From an uncultured Phascolarctobacterium sp. (GTDB lineage: Bacteria > Bacillota > Negativicutes > Acidaminococcales > Acidaminococcaceae), in contig CAJLLL010000060.1 of the NCBI GenBank assembly GCA_905207485.1, positions 1 to 9,223 on the forward strand: a stretch of 9,223 nt of DNA, in the 5' to 3' direction. This document shows positions 1 through 6,331 of this stretch, piece by piece. The notes under the pieces were generated by a model that saw only the letters and a list, made by a program, of their open reading frames with translations, ran no database searches and had not been told where the DNA came from. The position numbers and the translations under genes were made by a program. Positions within the stretch are counted from its first letter, which is position 1. The number at the start of each line of letters is the position of its first letter.

Positions 1-2
1 AA

Positions 3-1085
3 CTGATGACCCGTTATGAAATGGCACAGATTGTAGCAAAAGCAATGGCAAAAGGCGCTAACGTAGATAAACTGGCAGCAGAATTTGCTGACGAACTGGA
101 CAGCCTTGGCGTACGCGTAGCTAACCTTGAGAAAAAATCTGACAACGTAAAAATCACCGGTCAGATCCGTGCTTCTTACAAAGATGCTGACGAAGCTGGT
201 AGTGAGGGTCGTTTGCGTACTCGTTTGATGTTAAATGGTCAGATCAATGAAGATTGGAGCTACACCGGCCGTTTTGAAAACAGCCAGTATTATGCTGGGG
301 ATAAAGGTGCAACTGGAGATGATGATGTATCTTTGAACTGGGCATATGTAACCGGTAAAGTTGGTGGCGTTAAAGTAGAAGCAGGTCGTCAGGATTTTGT
401 AAAATCTGATGTTCTTGATAATCGCGGCGATGGCGTAAAACTTTCCTATGGTAAAGATATTAAAGTATTTGGTTGGGCTATGAAAGCATCTTCTGATAAC
501 TATGTAAATGGTGGTCAATTTGATGAAGATGTATTTACTGAACAAGAGATTAAAGATGGGGCAACTTTGATTGAATCTGGCGATCGTATTTATGTAGCCG
601 GTGTTGAAGCTGGTATTGGTGTTGTTGATGCAGCTGTTCGTTATTATAATGCAGATAACTTCCGTGAACAGGATATTTGGGAAGCTGCTGTAGCAGGTGA
701 AATTGCTAAAGATTTGACTTTGAGAGGTGCCTACTTCTATGGCGACAGCGATATTGATGGTTACGATGGAGATAATAACGGTTGGTTAGTAGGTCTTTCC
801 TATCGTGGTGCTAAAGCTTCCGAAGTAGGTTCTTGGGGCTTATATGCTAACTACAGCGATCGTCCACTCGCAACCTTCCTTCAGCCGACTGTATTCAGCG
901 GTGGCTATGCTGATTATCCTACTGACACCTATTTCGATGGTGATGGTTATGAAGGTTTTGATGTAGGCGCTAATGTAACTCTTGCTAAAAACATTGTAGC
1001 AGGTGTTAAATACGCTGACTTTGAATCTCGTGAAGGTAATACCGACGATCAAACCATTTGGTCTGAAGTTGTATTTACTTTCTAA
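3..1085 (+). CDS. SLH-domain outer-membrane porin, OmpM-like (5' end missing)
   Basis: The reading frame is open to the window's left edge, and the first residues (LMTRYEMAQIVAKAMA) are the C-terminal half of an SLH domain, so the ATG at position 6 is internal; the signal peptide and most of the SLH domain lie upstream. After the SLH remnant (about residues 1-20 from that ATG) comes a heptad-like helical stretch ending in LGVRVANLEKKSDN (about 20-47). The rest, starting NVKITGQIRASYKD, shows the alternating hydrophobic/polar, aromatic- and Gly/Asp-rich pattern of a beta-barrel. The protein ends EVVFTF; a terminal Phe is the usual signal for BAM-dependent outer-membrane insertion. In Negativicutes such proteins span the outer membrane as porins while the SLH domain grips polyamine-modified peptidoglycan, holding the two layers together. 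That role is inferred from the architecture. The gene is followed by its own terminator. The class is well supported; the exact paralogue is not known. Confidence 0.85.
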   Translation: MMTRYEMAQIVAKAMAKGANVDKLAAEFADELDSLGVRVANLEKKSDNVKITGQIRASYKDADEAGSEGRLRTRLMLNGQINEDWSYTGRFENSQYYAGDKGATGDDDVSLNWAYVTGKVGGVKVEAGRQDFVKSDVLDNRGDGVKLSYGKDIKVFGWAMKASSDNYVNGGQFDEDVFTEQEIKDGATLIESGDRIYVAGVEAGIGVVDAAVRYYNADNFREQDIWEAAVAGEIAKDLTLRGAYFYGDSDIDGYDGDNNGWLVGLSYRGAKASEVGSWGLYANYSDRPLATFLQPTVFSGGYADYPTDTYFDGDGYEGFDVGANVTLAKNIVAGVKYADFESREGNTDDQTIWSEVVFTF

Positions 1086-1105
1086 GTTTAATAGTTAGAA
1101 CTGTT

Positions 1106-1137
1106 AAAGCGGATGGCTTTATGCCATTCGCTTTTTC
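1106..1137 (+). terminator. Rho-independent terminator after the SLH/porin gene
   Basis: The arms at 1106-1117 and 1123-1134 pair over 12 bp with a single G.U, closing a 5-nt loop (TTTAT). The 3' arm runs into a T-run at 1132-1136. It lies 20 nt after the stop codon, so the porin transcript ends here and the ferritin gene needs its own promoter. Confidence 0.9.
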
Positions 1138-1214
1138 TATTTCTAAATTAAACGCAGATATAAACAAAAACACTTGAATTATAAATATTTTACATTTTAA
1201 ATAAATAATTATTA

Positions 1215-1243
1215 TTGATTAAAAGCTCGTTTTATGTTATACT
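1215..1243 (+). promoter_or_regulatory. Sigma-A-type promoter for the ferritin gene
   Basis: A -35 TTGATT (1215-1220) and a -10 TATACT (1238-1243) are separated by exactly 17 nt, about 45 nt upstream of the ferritin start and just after an AT-rich stretch (1160-1214) that could act as an UP element. This is the only good promoter between the porin terminator and the ferritin gene. Confidence 0.75.
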
Positions 1244-1289
1244 TAAATCATCAAAGAGGTTAAGCCTTAAAAATAAGGAGGAATAAATT

Positions 1290-1775
1290 ATGAAAAAGAA
1301 AATTTATAAAGCATTTAATGAACAGGTTCAGGCTGAATTATATTCTGCTTATATGTATCTGGCAATGAGCCTTGATATGGAAGCTAAAAATTTTAAAGGC
1401 ATGGCGCACTGGCTTAAAGCACAGTATGAGGAAGAACGCGGACATGCCTTTAAGCTGATGGGCTTTATGCAGGACTGCGGCGAAAAACCGGAACTTTTAG
1501 CGATTGAAATGCCCGCTGCCGATTATGGCACTCCGTTGGAACTGTTTAAAAAAGTTCTCGAACATGAAAAATATGTAACTTCCCGCATTCATAATATGTA
1601 TGAACTTGCTGTTGAAGAAAAAGATTACGCTGCCCAGAGCCATTTGAAATGGTTTATTGATGAGCAGGTGGAAGAAGAAGCAAGTGCTTCTGAAATTGTT
1701 GAAAAACTTAAAATGGTTGGTGACCATGTAGGCGGTCTGTTCATTATCGACGGCCAGCTGGGCGCAAGAAAATAA
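1290..1775 (+). CDS. ftnA: Non-haem bacterial ferritin (iron storage)
   Basis: The 161-residue protein is the normal length for a bacterial FtnA-type ferritin, which assembles into a 24-subunit cytoplasmic shell that oxidises Fe(II) and stores it as a ferric mineral. Aligned by eye with E. coli FtnA (offset of one), the ferroxidase ligands are all present: Glu16 and Tyr23 in helix A, Glu49 and His52 in the EEERGHA motif of helix B, Glu93 in helix C, and Gln126, Glu129 and Glu130 in helix D. No haem-ligand Met of the bacterioferritin kind is evident, and the length is unlike Dps. The ATG is preceded by AAGGAGG (1275-1281) at 8-nt spacing. The gene has its own promoter and no terminator behind it; the infC promoter starts 12 nt after its stop, so some transcripts may run on into the infC leader. 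Catalytic residues are seen; storage function is from family knowledge. Confidence 0.95.
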   Translation: MKKKIYKAFNEQVQAELYSAYMYLAMSLDMEAKNFKGMAHWLKAQYEEERGHAFKLMGFMQDCGEKPELLAIEMPAADYGTPLELFKKVLEHEKYVTSRIHNMYELAVEEKDYAAQSHLKWFIDEQVEEEASASEIVEKLKMVGDHVGGLFIIDGQLGARK

Positions 1776-1787
1776 TTGAATAGCCTG

Positions 1788-1816
1788 TTGACAATGCTGT
1801 AAGTTTATGTTATTAT
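1788..1816 (+). promoter_or_regulatory. Sigma-A-type promoter for infC-rpmI-rplT
   Basis: A perfect TTGACA (1788-1793) and TATTAT (1811-1816) are spaced 17 nt apart, right after the ferritin stop codon. Transcription would start near 1823, giving a leader of about 130 nt before infC. An alternative -10 (TATACT, 1814-1819) overlaps but its 20-nt spacing is poor. Confidence 0.8.
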
Positions 1817-1824
1817 ACTTGGGT

Positions 1825-1924
1825 AACAAAGTAGAAGCCACTCGCTTCTCACCTTGCAGCTAAGCTCGACAGGGTTGGATATGTATTAACGCGGGTGGAT
1901 TTCTTCTGCCCGCTTTTATTTTTG
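1825..1924 (+). promoter_or_regulatory. infC leader RNA, L20-leader-like attenuator
   Basis: The leader contains a short hairpin (AGAAGC 1833-1838 pairing with GCTTCT 1844-1849), the block GCTTCTCACC at 1844-1853, and at its end a terminator hairpin. This arrangement in front of infC-rpmI-rplT matches the Firmicutes L20 leader, in which free ribosomal protein bL20 binds the leader and promotes termination so that IF3, bL35 and bL20 are made only when ribosome assembly needs them. The hairpins and the gene context are seen. That bL20 is the ligand is inferred from the family; a covariance-model match was not computed. Confidence 0.65.
1891..1924 (+). terminator. Attenuator hairpin in the infC leader
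   Basis: The arms 1891-1899 and 1905-1913 pair over 9 bp (two G.U pairs) around a 5-nt loop, followed by a T-rich tail (1914-1924). It stands 14 nt before the infC ribosome binding site, so it is a conditional terminator of the infC operon and would also stop any transcript coming through from ferritin. Confidence 0.75.
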
Positions 1925-1937
1925 ATTGAATTTTTTT

Positions 1938-1942
1938 GGAGG
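1938..1942 (+). promoter_or_regulatory. Ribosome binding site that decides the infC start
   Basis: GGAGG, part of GGAGGTGA, lies 9 nt before the ATA at 1952 and 24 nt before the TTG at 1967. Its position favours the ATA as the initiation codon. Confidence 0.75.
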
Positions 1943-1951
1943 TGACTTGTC

Positions 1952-2470
1952 ATAGCTAAAGAAAGCTTGCGTATCAACGAAGAAATTCGGGCACGTGAAG
2001 TGCGCGTTATCGGCAGCGAAGGCGAACAGCTTGGCATTATGTCCGGGCGTGAGGCTCAGCAGCTTGCTTATGAAAAACATCTTGACCTGGTGGAAATTGC
2101 ACCTACTGCCAAACCGCCTGTGTGCCGGATTATGGATTACGGCAAGTATCGTTACGAGCAGCAGAAACGCGAAAAAGAATCTCGTAAGAAACAGAAAACC
2201 TTTGACATTAAAGAAGTTAAGCTGCGTCCCGGCATTGAAGAACATGACTTTAACGTTAAGTTTAAAAATGCCGTACGTTTCTTAGAAGATGGCGACAAAG
2301 TAAAAGTTACCATTATGTTCCGCGGACGCGAACTTTCGCACCCGGAACTGGGCGAAGTGCTTTTAAATAAAATGGCTGCCCAGCTTAAAGATATGGCAGT
2401 TGTGGAAAGACAGCCCAAACTTGAAGGCAAAAACATGATTATGATAGTTGCGCCGAAACCGAGTAAATAA
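1952..2470 (+). CDS. infC: Translation initiation factor IF-3, probable AUA start
   Basis: IF3 binds the 30S subunit, keeps 50S away and checks that the initiator tRNA sits on a proper start codon. The N-domain begins with LRINEEIRAREVRVI and carries the family signature KPPVCRIMDYGKY at about residues 54-66. A basic linker (QQKREKESRKKQK) follows, then the C-domain with VKVTIMFRGRE and GKNMIMIVAPK. Start choice: the frame has a TGA at 1943-1945 and no ATG, GTG or TTG between it and the TTG at 1967. The strong GGAGG (1938-1942) is 24 nt from that TTG but only 9 nt from ATA at 1952, which gives the expected N-terminus (I/M)AKESLRINEE and 172 residues, normal for IF3. A rare AUU/AUC/AUA start is typical of infC, because IF3 rejects such codons and so limits its own synthesis. 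Function is certain; the AUA start is well supported but inferred. Confidence 0.95.
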   Translation: MAKESLRINEEIRAREVRVIGSEGEQLGIMSGREAQQLAYEKHLDLVEIAPTAKPPVCRIMDYGKYRYEQQKREKESRKKQKTFDIKEVKLRPGIEEHDFNVKFKNAVRFLEDGDKVKVTIMFRGRELSHPELGEVLLNKMAAQLKDMAVVERQPKLEGKNMIMIVAPKPSK

Positions 2471-2484
2471 GGAGGATTTTTTAA

Positions 2485-2685
2485 ATGAAGTTGAAAATGA
2501 AAACCCGCAGAGCTGCTGCAAAACGTTTCAAAAAAACCGCTTCCGGTGAATTTAAACGTGCTAAAGCATATAAGAGCCATATTCTGGAGAAAAAATCTCC
2601 TGCCCGCAAGAGAAATCTGCGTAAAGCTACTTTAGTGCATAAAACTGACCATGAACGCGTAGTTAAAATGCTGCCGTACGCATAA
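2485..2685 (+). CDS. rpmI: Large-subunit ribosomal protein bL35
   Basis: The 66-residue, very basic protein matches bL35 throughout: KMKTRRAAAKRFKKTASGEFKR at the start, then AYKSHILEKKSPARKRNLRKATLV and a short tail ending VVKMLPYA. bL35 sits in the 50S subunit. The length is normal (about 64-66). The ATG follows a strong AAGGAGG that overlaps the infC stop region. The order infC-rpmI-rplT is conserved across bacteria and the three genes share one transcript here. Confidence 0.97.
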   Translation: MKLKMKTRRAAAKRFKKTASGEFKRAKAYKSHILEKKSPARKRNLRKATLVHKTDHERVVKMLPYA

Positions 2686-2714
2686 TTGAGGGACTTTAAG
2701 GGAGGAAATTACCA

Positions 2715-3068
2715 ATGGCAAGAATTAAAGTTGGTGTAACTGCACACCGCCGTCATAAACACATTTTAAAACTGGCTAAAGGCTATCGCGGAGCTAAACA
2801 TTTACAGTTCAAAAAAGCTAATGAAACTGTAATGAAAGCACTGAGCTATGCCCGCCGCGACCGCCGTGCTAAAAAACGTGAATTCCGCCGTCTGTGGATT
2901 GCACGTATCAATGCTGCAACCCGTGCTAACGGCATGAGCTACAGCCGTTTCATCTGCGGCCTTTCCAAAGCAGGCATTCAGCTTGACCGTAAGGTTTTGG
3001 CAGATATGGCAATTTATGATGCAGATGCATTTGCAAAACTGGTTGAAACCGCTAAAGCTGCTCTGTAA
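2715..3068 (+). CDS. rplT: Large-subunit ribosomal protein bL20
   Basis: The 117-residue protein is the normal size for bL20, an early 50S assembly protein that binds 23S rRNA domain II. The long, basic N-terminal arm (residues 1 to about 60: HRRHKHILKLAKGYRGAK then SYARRDRRAKKREFRRLWI) and the globular RNA-binding C-domain (INAATRANGMSYSRFICGL, then DRKVLADMAIYD) are both intact. It is preceded by GGAGG, 29 nt after rpmI. In Firmicutes bL20 also represses this operon by binding the infC leader, and the leader seen upstream fits that feedback. It is the last gene of the operon. Confidence 0.98.
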   Translation: MARIKVGVTAHRRHKHILKLAKGYRGAKHLQFKKANETVMKALSYARRDRRAKKREFRRLWIARINAATRANGMSYSRFICGLSKAGIQLDRKVLADMAIYDADAFAKLVETAKAAL

Positions 3069-3077
3069 TTAAAATTC

Positions 3078-3120
3078 AAAAAGGACTGGTGCTGCAAGCG
3101 CCGGTCCTTTTTTGTTTTTT
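3078..3120 (+). terminator. Rho-independent terminator after rplT
   Basis: The arms 3078-3092 and 3098-3112 pair over 15 bp with two G.U pairs, a 5-nt loop and an extended T-tract through 3120. It closes the infC-rpmI-rplT operon. Confidence 0.92.
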
Positions 3121-3129
3121 CGTAAAAAT

Positions 3130-3157
3130 TTGCAAAAAATTTATTTTCTGTTATAAT
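3130..3157 (+). promoter_or_regulatory. Sigma-A-type promoter for the ktrB-ktrA-methyltransferase operon
   Basis: TTGCAA (3130-3135) and a perfect TATAAT (3152-3157) are 16 nt apart, about 48 nt before the ktrB start and directly after the rplT terminator. Confidence 0.75.
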
Positions 3158-3204
3158 CTTGAAGTAGTAATATAAATAAAAACACTTTTATGAGGTGAGA
3201 ATCC

Positions 3205-4566
3205 TTGGGAAGGGAAAATAAGCTTTTGCGTTGGATTGGGCAAACCTTTAATGGCAGCCAAATGGTAGCGCTGAGCTTTATTGTTTTAATTTTAAGCGGT
3301 GCATTTTTGTTTATGCTGCCAATATCTACCCAGGACAGGCAGGGACTTACTTTTTTAGATGCGCTGTTTACATCTACATCGGCTTCGTGTGTAACCGGTT
3401 TGACGGTTATTGATGTTGGCAACCAGCTTTCATGGTTTGGCAAAATGGTGCTTATCGCGCTGATACAGATTGGCGGTCTTGGCATTATGACCATGACAAC
3501 ACTGGTAATGGTTATTGCCGGGCGCAAGGTTAGCCTGCGTGAGCGCCTGCTTTTGCAGGAATCTATGAATCAGACGGAAATATCAGGCGTAGTGCGTATT
3601 GCACTGAACATTATTAAATATACGCTTTGTATTGAGTTTGTATTCGGTACTATTTTAGCGGTGCATTTTGCATTTGTTAAAGACATGGGGATTATTGGTA
3701 TAGTATATGGTTATTGGCATTCTGTATCGGCTTTTTGTAATGCTGGCTTTGATTTGATGGGCAATTATAAAAGTTTAATTGACTATCATGGCGATATAGT
3801 TGTTAATTTAAGCATAGCCATGCTGATTACTTTAGGCGGCCTTGGCTTTATTGTTCTGGAGGATTTAAAACGCGGCTGGAACTGGGAAAGATTTGCTCTG
3901 CATACTAAAATTGTGCTGATAAGCAGTCTTGGGCTGAACATAGTAGGTACAGTACTGTTGTGGTTATTTGAATGTGATAACCCAAATACTTTGGGCAATA
4001 TGACTGCTTTTGACGGTGTAATGGCTGCATTTTTTCAGGCGGTTTCATCTCGTACAGCCGGTTTTAACACAATAGATTTAATGCAGCTGCATGACAGCAG
4101 CTTGTTTGTGCTGATTATATGGATGTTTATCGGTGCAGGCAGCGGTTCTACCGGCGGCGGTATTAAAACAACAACATTTGTTGTGCTTATGGCTTCTTTA
4201 TGGTATATGATTAAAGGCCAGCGCGATGTTGTAATGTTTGGTAAGCGCATTGATGAAAAAATCGTTGATAAATCGTTTGTAATAGCGGTATTATGCCTTA
4301 TTTGGGTACTTATTGCCACAATGGCATTATCAGTAATAAATCAAGAAAATTATCCATTTATAGATGTTTTGTTTGAAGTTGTATCAGGTTTCGGAACCGT
4401 GGGACTTGGTATTGGCATTACGCCGGATTGGGCGCCGTTTGGCAAATGGATTTTGATTTTGACCATGTATATCGGACGTATCGGCATTTTAACATTTATT
4501 TTAAGCTTTTTAAGCAATGGCACAAATAAAGTCAGATATCCGTCGGAACATATTAATATAGGGTAA
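3205..4566 (+). CDS. ktrB: Potassium uptake channel subunit KtrB/TrkH family
   Basis: The 453-residue membrane protein has the length and fourfold layout of KtrB, the K+-translocating subunit of the Ktr system in the cytoplasmic membrane. Each of the four membrane-pore-membrane repeats carries its selectivity-filter glycine: TGLTV (64-68), NAGFD (179-183), TAGFN (285-288 region) and TVGLG (398-402). The Gly-rich loop GAGSGSTGGGIKT at 310-322 corresponds to the intramembrane gate of the third repeat. It starts with TTG: GAGGTGA (3192-3198) is 6 nt upstream, and the only in-frame ATG before it (3190) runs into a stop two codons later. It is shorter than proteobacterial TrkH and is followed 13 nt later by the RCK partner gene, which supports Ktr rather than Trk naming. 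Family is certain; the symbol follows from size and context. Confidence 0.92.
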   Translation: MGRENKLLRWIGQTFNGSQMVALSFIVLILSGAFLFMLPISTQDRQGLTFLDALFTSTSASCVTGLTVIDVGNQLSWFGKMVLIALIQIGGLGIMTMTTLVMVIAGRKVSLRERLLLQESMNQTEISGVVRIALNIIKYTLCIEFVFGTILAVHFAFVKDMGIIGIVYGYWHSVSAFCNAGFDLMGNYKSLIDYHGDIVVNLSIAMLITLGGLGFIVLEDLKRGWNWERFALHTKIVLISSLGLNIVGTVLLWLFECDNPNTLGNMTAFDGVMAAFFQAVSSRTAGFNTIDLMQLHDSSLFVLIIWMFIGAGSGSTGGGIKTTTFVVLMASLWYMIKGQRDVVMFGKRIDEKIVDKSFVIAVLCLIWVLIATMALSVINQENYPFIDVLFEVVSGFGTVGLGIGITPDWAPFGKWILILTMYIGRIGILTFILSFLSNGTNKVRYPSEHINIG

Positions 4567-4579
4567 CGAGGTGTAAATA

Positions 4580-5245
4580 ATGGCTAAAAGTAATAAACAA
4601 AAACAGTTTGCGGTGCTTGGCCTTGGGCGTTTTGGCACTAGTGTCGCGCTTACTTTGCACGAACTTGGTTATCAGGTTTTGGGCGTTGACAGTAATGAAG
4701 AAATCGTACAGGATTTATCGCATGAACTTACGCATGTTGTAAGTGCTGATGCTGCTGATGAAAACACTCTGCGCAGCCTGGGCATTAATAATTATGAGGT
4801 AGTTATTGTTGGTATTGGTGCCTTGGAAGATAATCTTTTAACCACGCTGAACCTTAAGGAAATGGGCGTGCCTTTTGTAGCCGTAAAAGCAACCAGCGCC
4901 GTACATGGCAAAATGCTTGAAAAAATCGGTGCTGATAAAATTATTTACCCGGAACGCGATATGGGCAAACGTGTAGCTCATAATCTTATCTCCAGCAGTA
5001 TTGTTGATTATATTGAAATGAGCAATAATATCAGTTTGATGAGCACCAATATTCCGCATTCTCTTGTTGGCAAAAACCTGATTGAATCTGATTTGCGCAA
5101 ACGCTATAATGTAAACGTAGTTGCCATTAAACATGACGGCGTTACTTACATTAACCCGAAACCGACACAGGTTTTGGAAGAAGGCGACGAGATGATTGTT
5201 ATTGGTGAACACCAGAATATTAAAGCTTTAGAGGAAATTGTTTAA
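4580..5245 (+). CDS. ktrA: Potassium channel regulatory subunit KtrA (RCK domain)
   Basis: The 221-residue cytoplasmic protein has a Rossmann-type RCK_N domain (residues ~9-130) with the nucleotide loop GLGRFG at 14-19 and the acidic ribose-binding Asp37 (GVDSNE), followed by an RCK_C/TrkA_C domain (~140-221) ending in DEMIVIGEHQNIKALEEIV. KtrA forms an octameric ring under the KtrB dimer and opens or closes it according to bound ATP/ADP; c-di-AMP binding to the C domain is known in relatives, but cannot be judged here. Length equals the usual ~220. It lies 13 nt behind ktrB with GAGGTG as ribosome binding site, and its TAA overlaps the next gene's ATG by one base. Confidence 0.95.
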   Translation: MAKSNKQKQFAVLGLGRFGTSVALTLHELGYQVLGVDSNEEIVQDLSHELTHVVSADAADENTLRSLGINNYEVVIVGIGALEDNLLTTLNLKEMGVPFVAVKATSAVHGKMLEKIGADKIIYPERDMGKRVAHNLISSSIVDYIEMSNNISLMSTNIPHSLVGKNLIESDLRKRYNVNVVAIKHDGVTYINPKPTQVLEEGDEMIVIGEHQNIKALEEIV

Positions 5246-6039
5246 TGAAGGAAATTGCTAGCCTTAATAATGTTGTTGTTAAGGCTGTTGCCGAACTAAA
5301 ACAGAAAAAATACCGTGAACGTGAAAACAGTTTTATAGTAGAAGGTTTGCGTGCTGTGGAAGAGGCAGTTAAATATGCTGATGTTCGCAGTATCTTCGTT
5401 GTGCCGGAAAAAGAAAATGCACGCATGTCGCAGATTTTAGCCGGTGCCGAAGAAAAAGGCATTGATTTATATACCGTAACAGAAGCGGTTATGAATAAAA
5501 TTAGCGATACAGAAGTTCCGCAGGGTATTTTGGCAGTATGTATAAAACCGCAGGGCATAATATTAAGCAGCGGCAATATACTTGTGCTTGACCGCGTGGC
5601 TGACCCCGGCAATGTAGGCACACTTATCCGCACGGCGGAGGCTGCCGGTATAGCTGGTGTTATTTTACTGTCCGGCTGCGCCGATGCTTATGCGCCGAAA
5701 ACTGTGCGCTCAACAATGGGCTCGTTGCTGCGTGTTCCGGTAATTACCGGTATGGCAGAAGCTGATTTTATTAAATGGTGCCAGAAAAGCGGTTATGAAA
5801 TTATGGTAACATGCCTTGACGGTGCGCAGGATTTATACCAGACTGATTTTGCGGAGCGTACGGCAATAGTTGTTGGCAGCGAGGCTTATGGCGCATCCGA
5901 TGCGTTAAAGCAGGCCGCGGCTAAAAGGGTATTTATACCCATGCAGGGCAGCGCGGAATCGCTTAATGCCGCAATGGCGGGCGGCATAGTTATGTTTGAA
6001 GCGCTGCGCCGCCGTCTTGCAACTAAGCAGGCGCTGTGA
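5245..6039 (+). CDS. SpoU/TrmH-family RNA 2'-O-ribose methyltransferase
   Basis: This 264-residue protein transfers a methyl group from S-adenosylmethionine to a ribose 2'-OH in RNA. The N-terminal substrate-binding domain (residues ~20-95) holds ENSFIVEGLRAVEEA (27-41). The C-terminal knotted SPOUT domain carries the three family motifs: RVADPGNVGTLIRTAEAAG (117-135, with Asn123 and catalytic Arg129), VVGSEAYGAS (209-218) and GSAESLNAAMAGG (235-247, with Ser239-Leu-Asn241). Such a gene upstream of pheS is also found in Bacillus subtilis (ysgA), whose product was reported to methylate a 23S rRNA A-loop guanosine; the same target here is only an inference, so no symbol is given. The start overlaps the ktrA stop as TAATG, which suggests translational coupling. 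The pheST promoter lies inside its last codons. Confidence 0.9.
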   Translation: MKEIASLNNVVVKAVAELKQKKYRERENSFIVEGLRAVEEAVKYADVRSIFVVPEKENARMSQILAGAEEKGIDLYTVTEAVMNKISDTEVPQGILAVCIKPQGIILSSGNILVLDRVADPGNVGTLIRTAEAAGIAGVILLSGCADAYAPKTVRSTMGSLLRVPVITGMAEADFIKWCQKSGYEIMVTCLDGAQDLYQTDFAERTAIVVGSEAYGASDALKQAAAKRVFIPMQGSAESLNAAMAGGIVMFEALRRRLATKQAL

Positions 6040-6045
6040 TATAAT
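6017..6045 (+). promoter_or_regulatory. Sigma-A-type promoter for the T-box-pheST unit
   Basis: TTGCAA (6017-6022) and a perfect TATAAT (6040-6045) are 17 nt apart. The -35 lies inside the last codons of the methyltransferase gene and the -10 begins one base after its TGA. Transcription would start near 6052, about 30 nt before the T-box stem I. The -35 hexamer is identical to that of the ktrB promoter. Confidence 0.75.
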
Positions 6046-6082
6046 AATAAACGTCAAATTTAAACAAGTTTGCAATGAAAAA

Positions 6083-6289
6083 GAGAGTAGGCAGCGCTTG
6101 CGACGCAGAGAACAGGGCCAAGGCTGAAAGCCCTGTGATACAGGTTTTGCCGAAGTTCACTTTGGAGCATCCGTTTTGAAATTAAGTAGGGACGGCGTGT
6201 GCCGCGTTAAGGCGTTATGAGGTACAAAACAGGGTGGTACCGCGGAAGACTTAGCAGCTTTCGCCCCTTTGAGGGGCGGAGGCTTTTTT
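6083..6289 (+). promoter_or_regulatory. T-box riboswitch, phenylalanine-specific
   Basis: The leader binds uncharged tRNA and switches between antitermination and termination. All landmarks are in order: the AGTA box of the specifier loop (6086-6089); an apical stem-I hairpin, CAGGGC 6113-6118 with GCCCTG 6130-6135; the specifier TTC at 6156-6158 followed by A, as expected for tRNA-Phe(GAA); a small stem III-like hairpin (6193-6204); the T-box AGGGTGGTACCGCGG at 6231-6245; and the terminator at 6256-6289. TGGT in the T-box would pair with ACCA, the tRNA 3' end with discriminator A, which fits tRNA-Phe. The downstream genes, pheS and pheT, confirm the amino acid. When phenylalanine is short, uncharged tRNA-Phe stabilises the antiterminator and pheST is transcribed. 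Confidence 0.95.
6256..6289 (+). terminator. T-box terminator hairpin before pheS
   Basis: The arms 6256-6267 and 6273-6284 pair over 12 bp (two G.U pairs) with a 5-nt loop TTTGA and a run of T at 6284-6289. It is conditional: the T-box antiterminator competes with its 5' side. In phenylalanine-replete cells it would also end transcripts from the ktrBA-methyltransferase operon. Confidence 0.92.
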
Positions 6290-6331
6290 ATTTACCGCCT
6301 GCCCCTAATGCTGAATTTTGGGAGGTTAAGT

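Noticed and set aside
231..1052. Antisense frames opposite the porin gene (231-545, 840-1052)
   Set aside because: They lie opposite a clear beta-barrel coding sequence and show no family motif.
1995..2285. A 96-residue plus-strand frame overlapping infC
   Set aside because: It is an out-of-frame reading of infC, which is an unmistakable IF3 over the same bases.
6269..6331. An N-terminal extension of PheS from the in-frame TTG at 6269
   Set aside because: It would be translated from the T-box terminator hairpin and its T-tract, has no ribosome binding site, and the added residues are not part of the PheS family; ATG 6332 has a well-placed GGGAGG.
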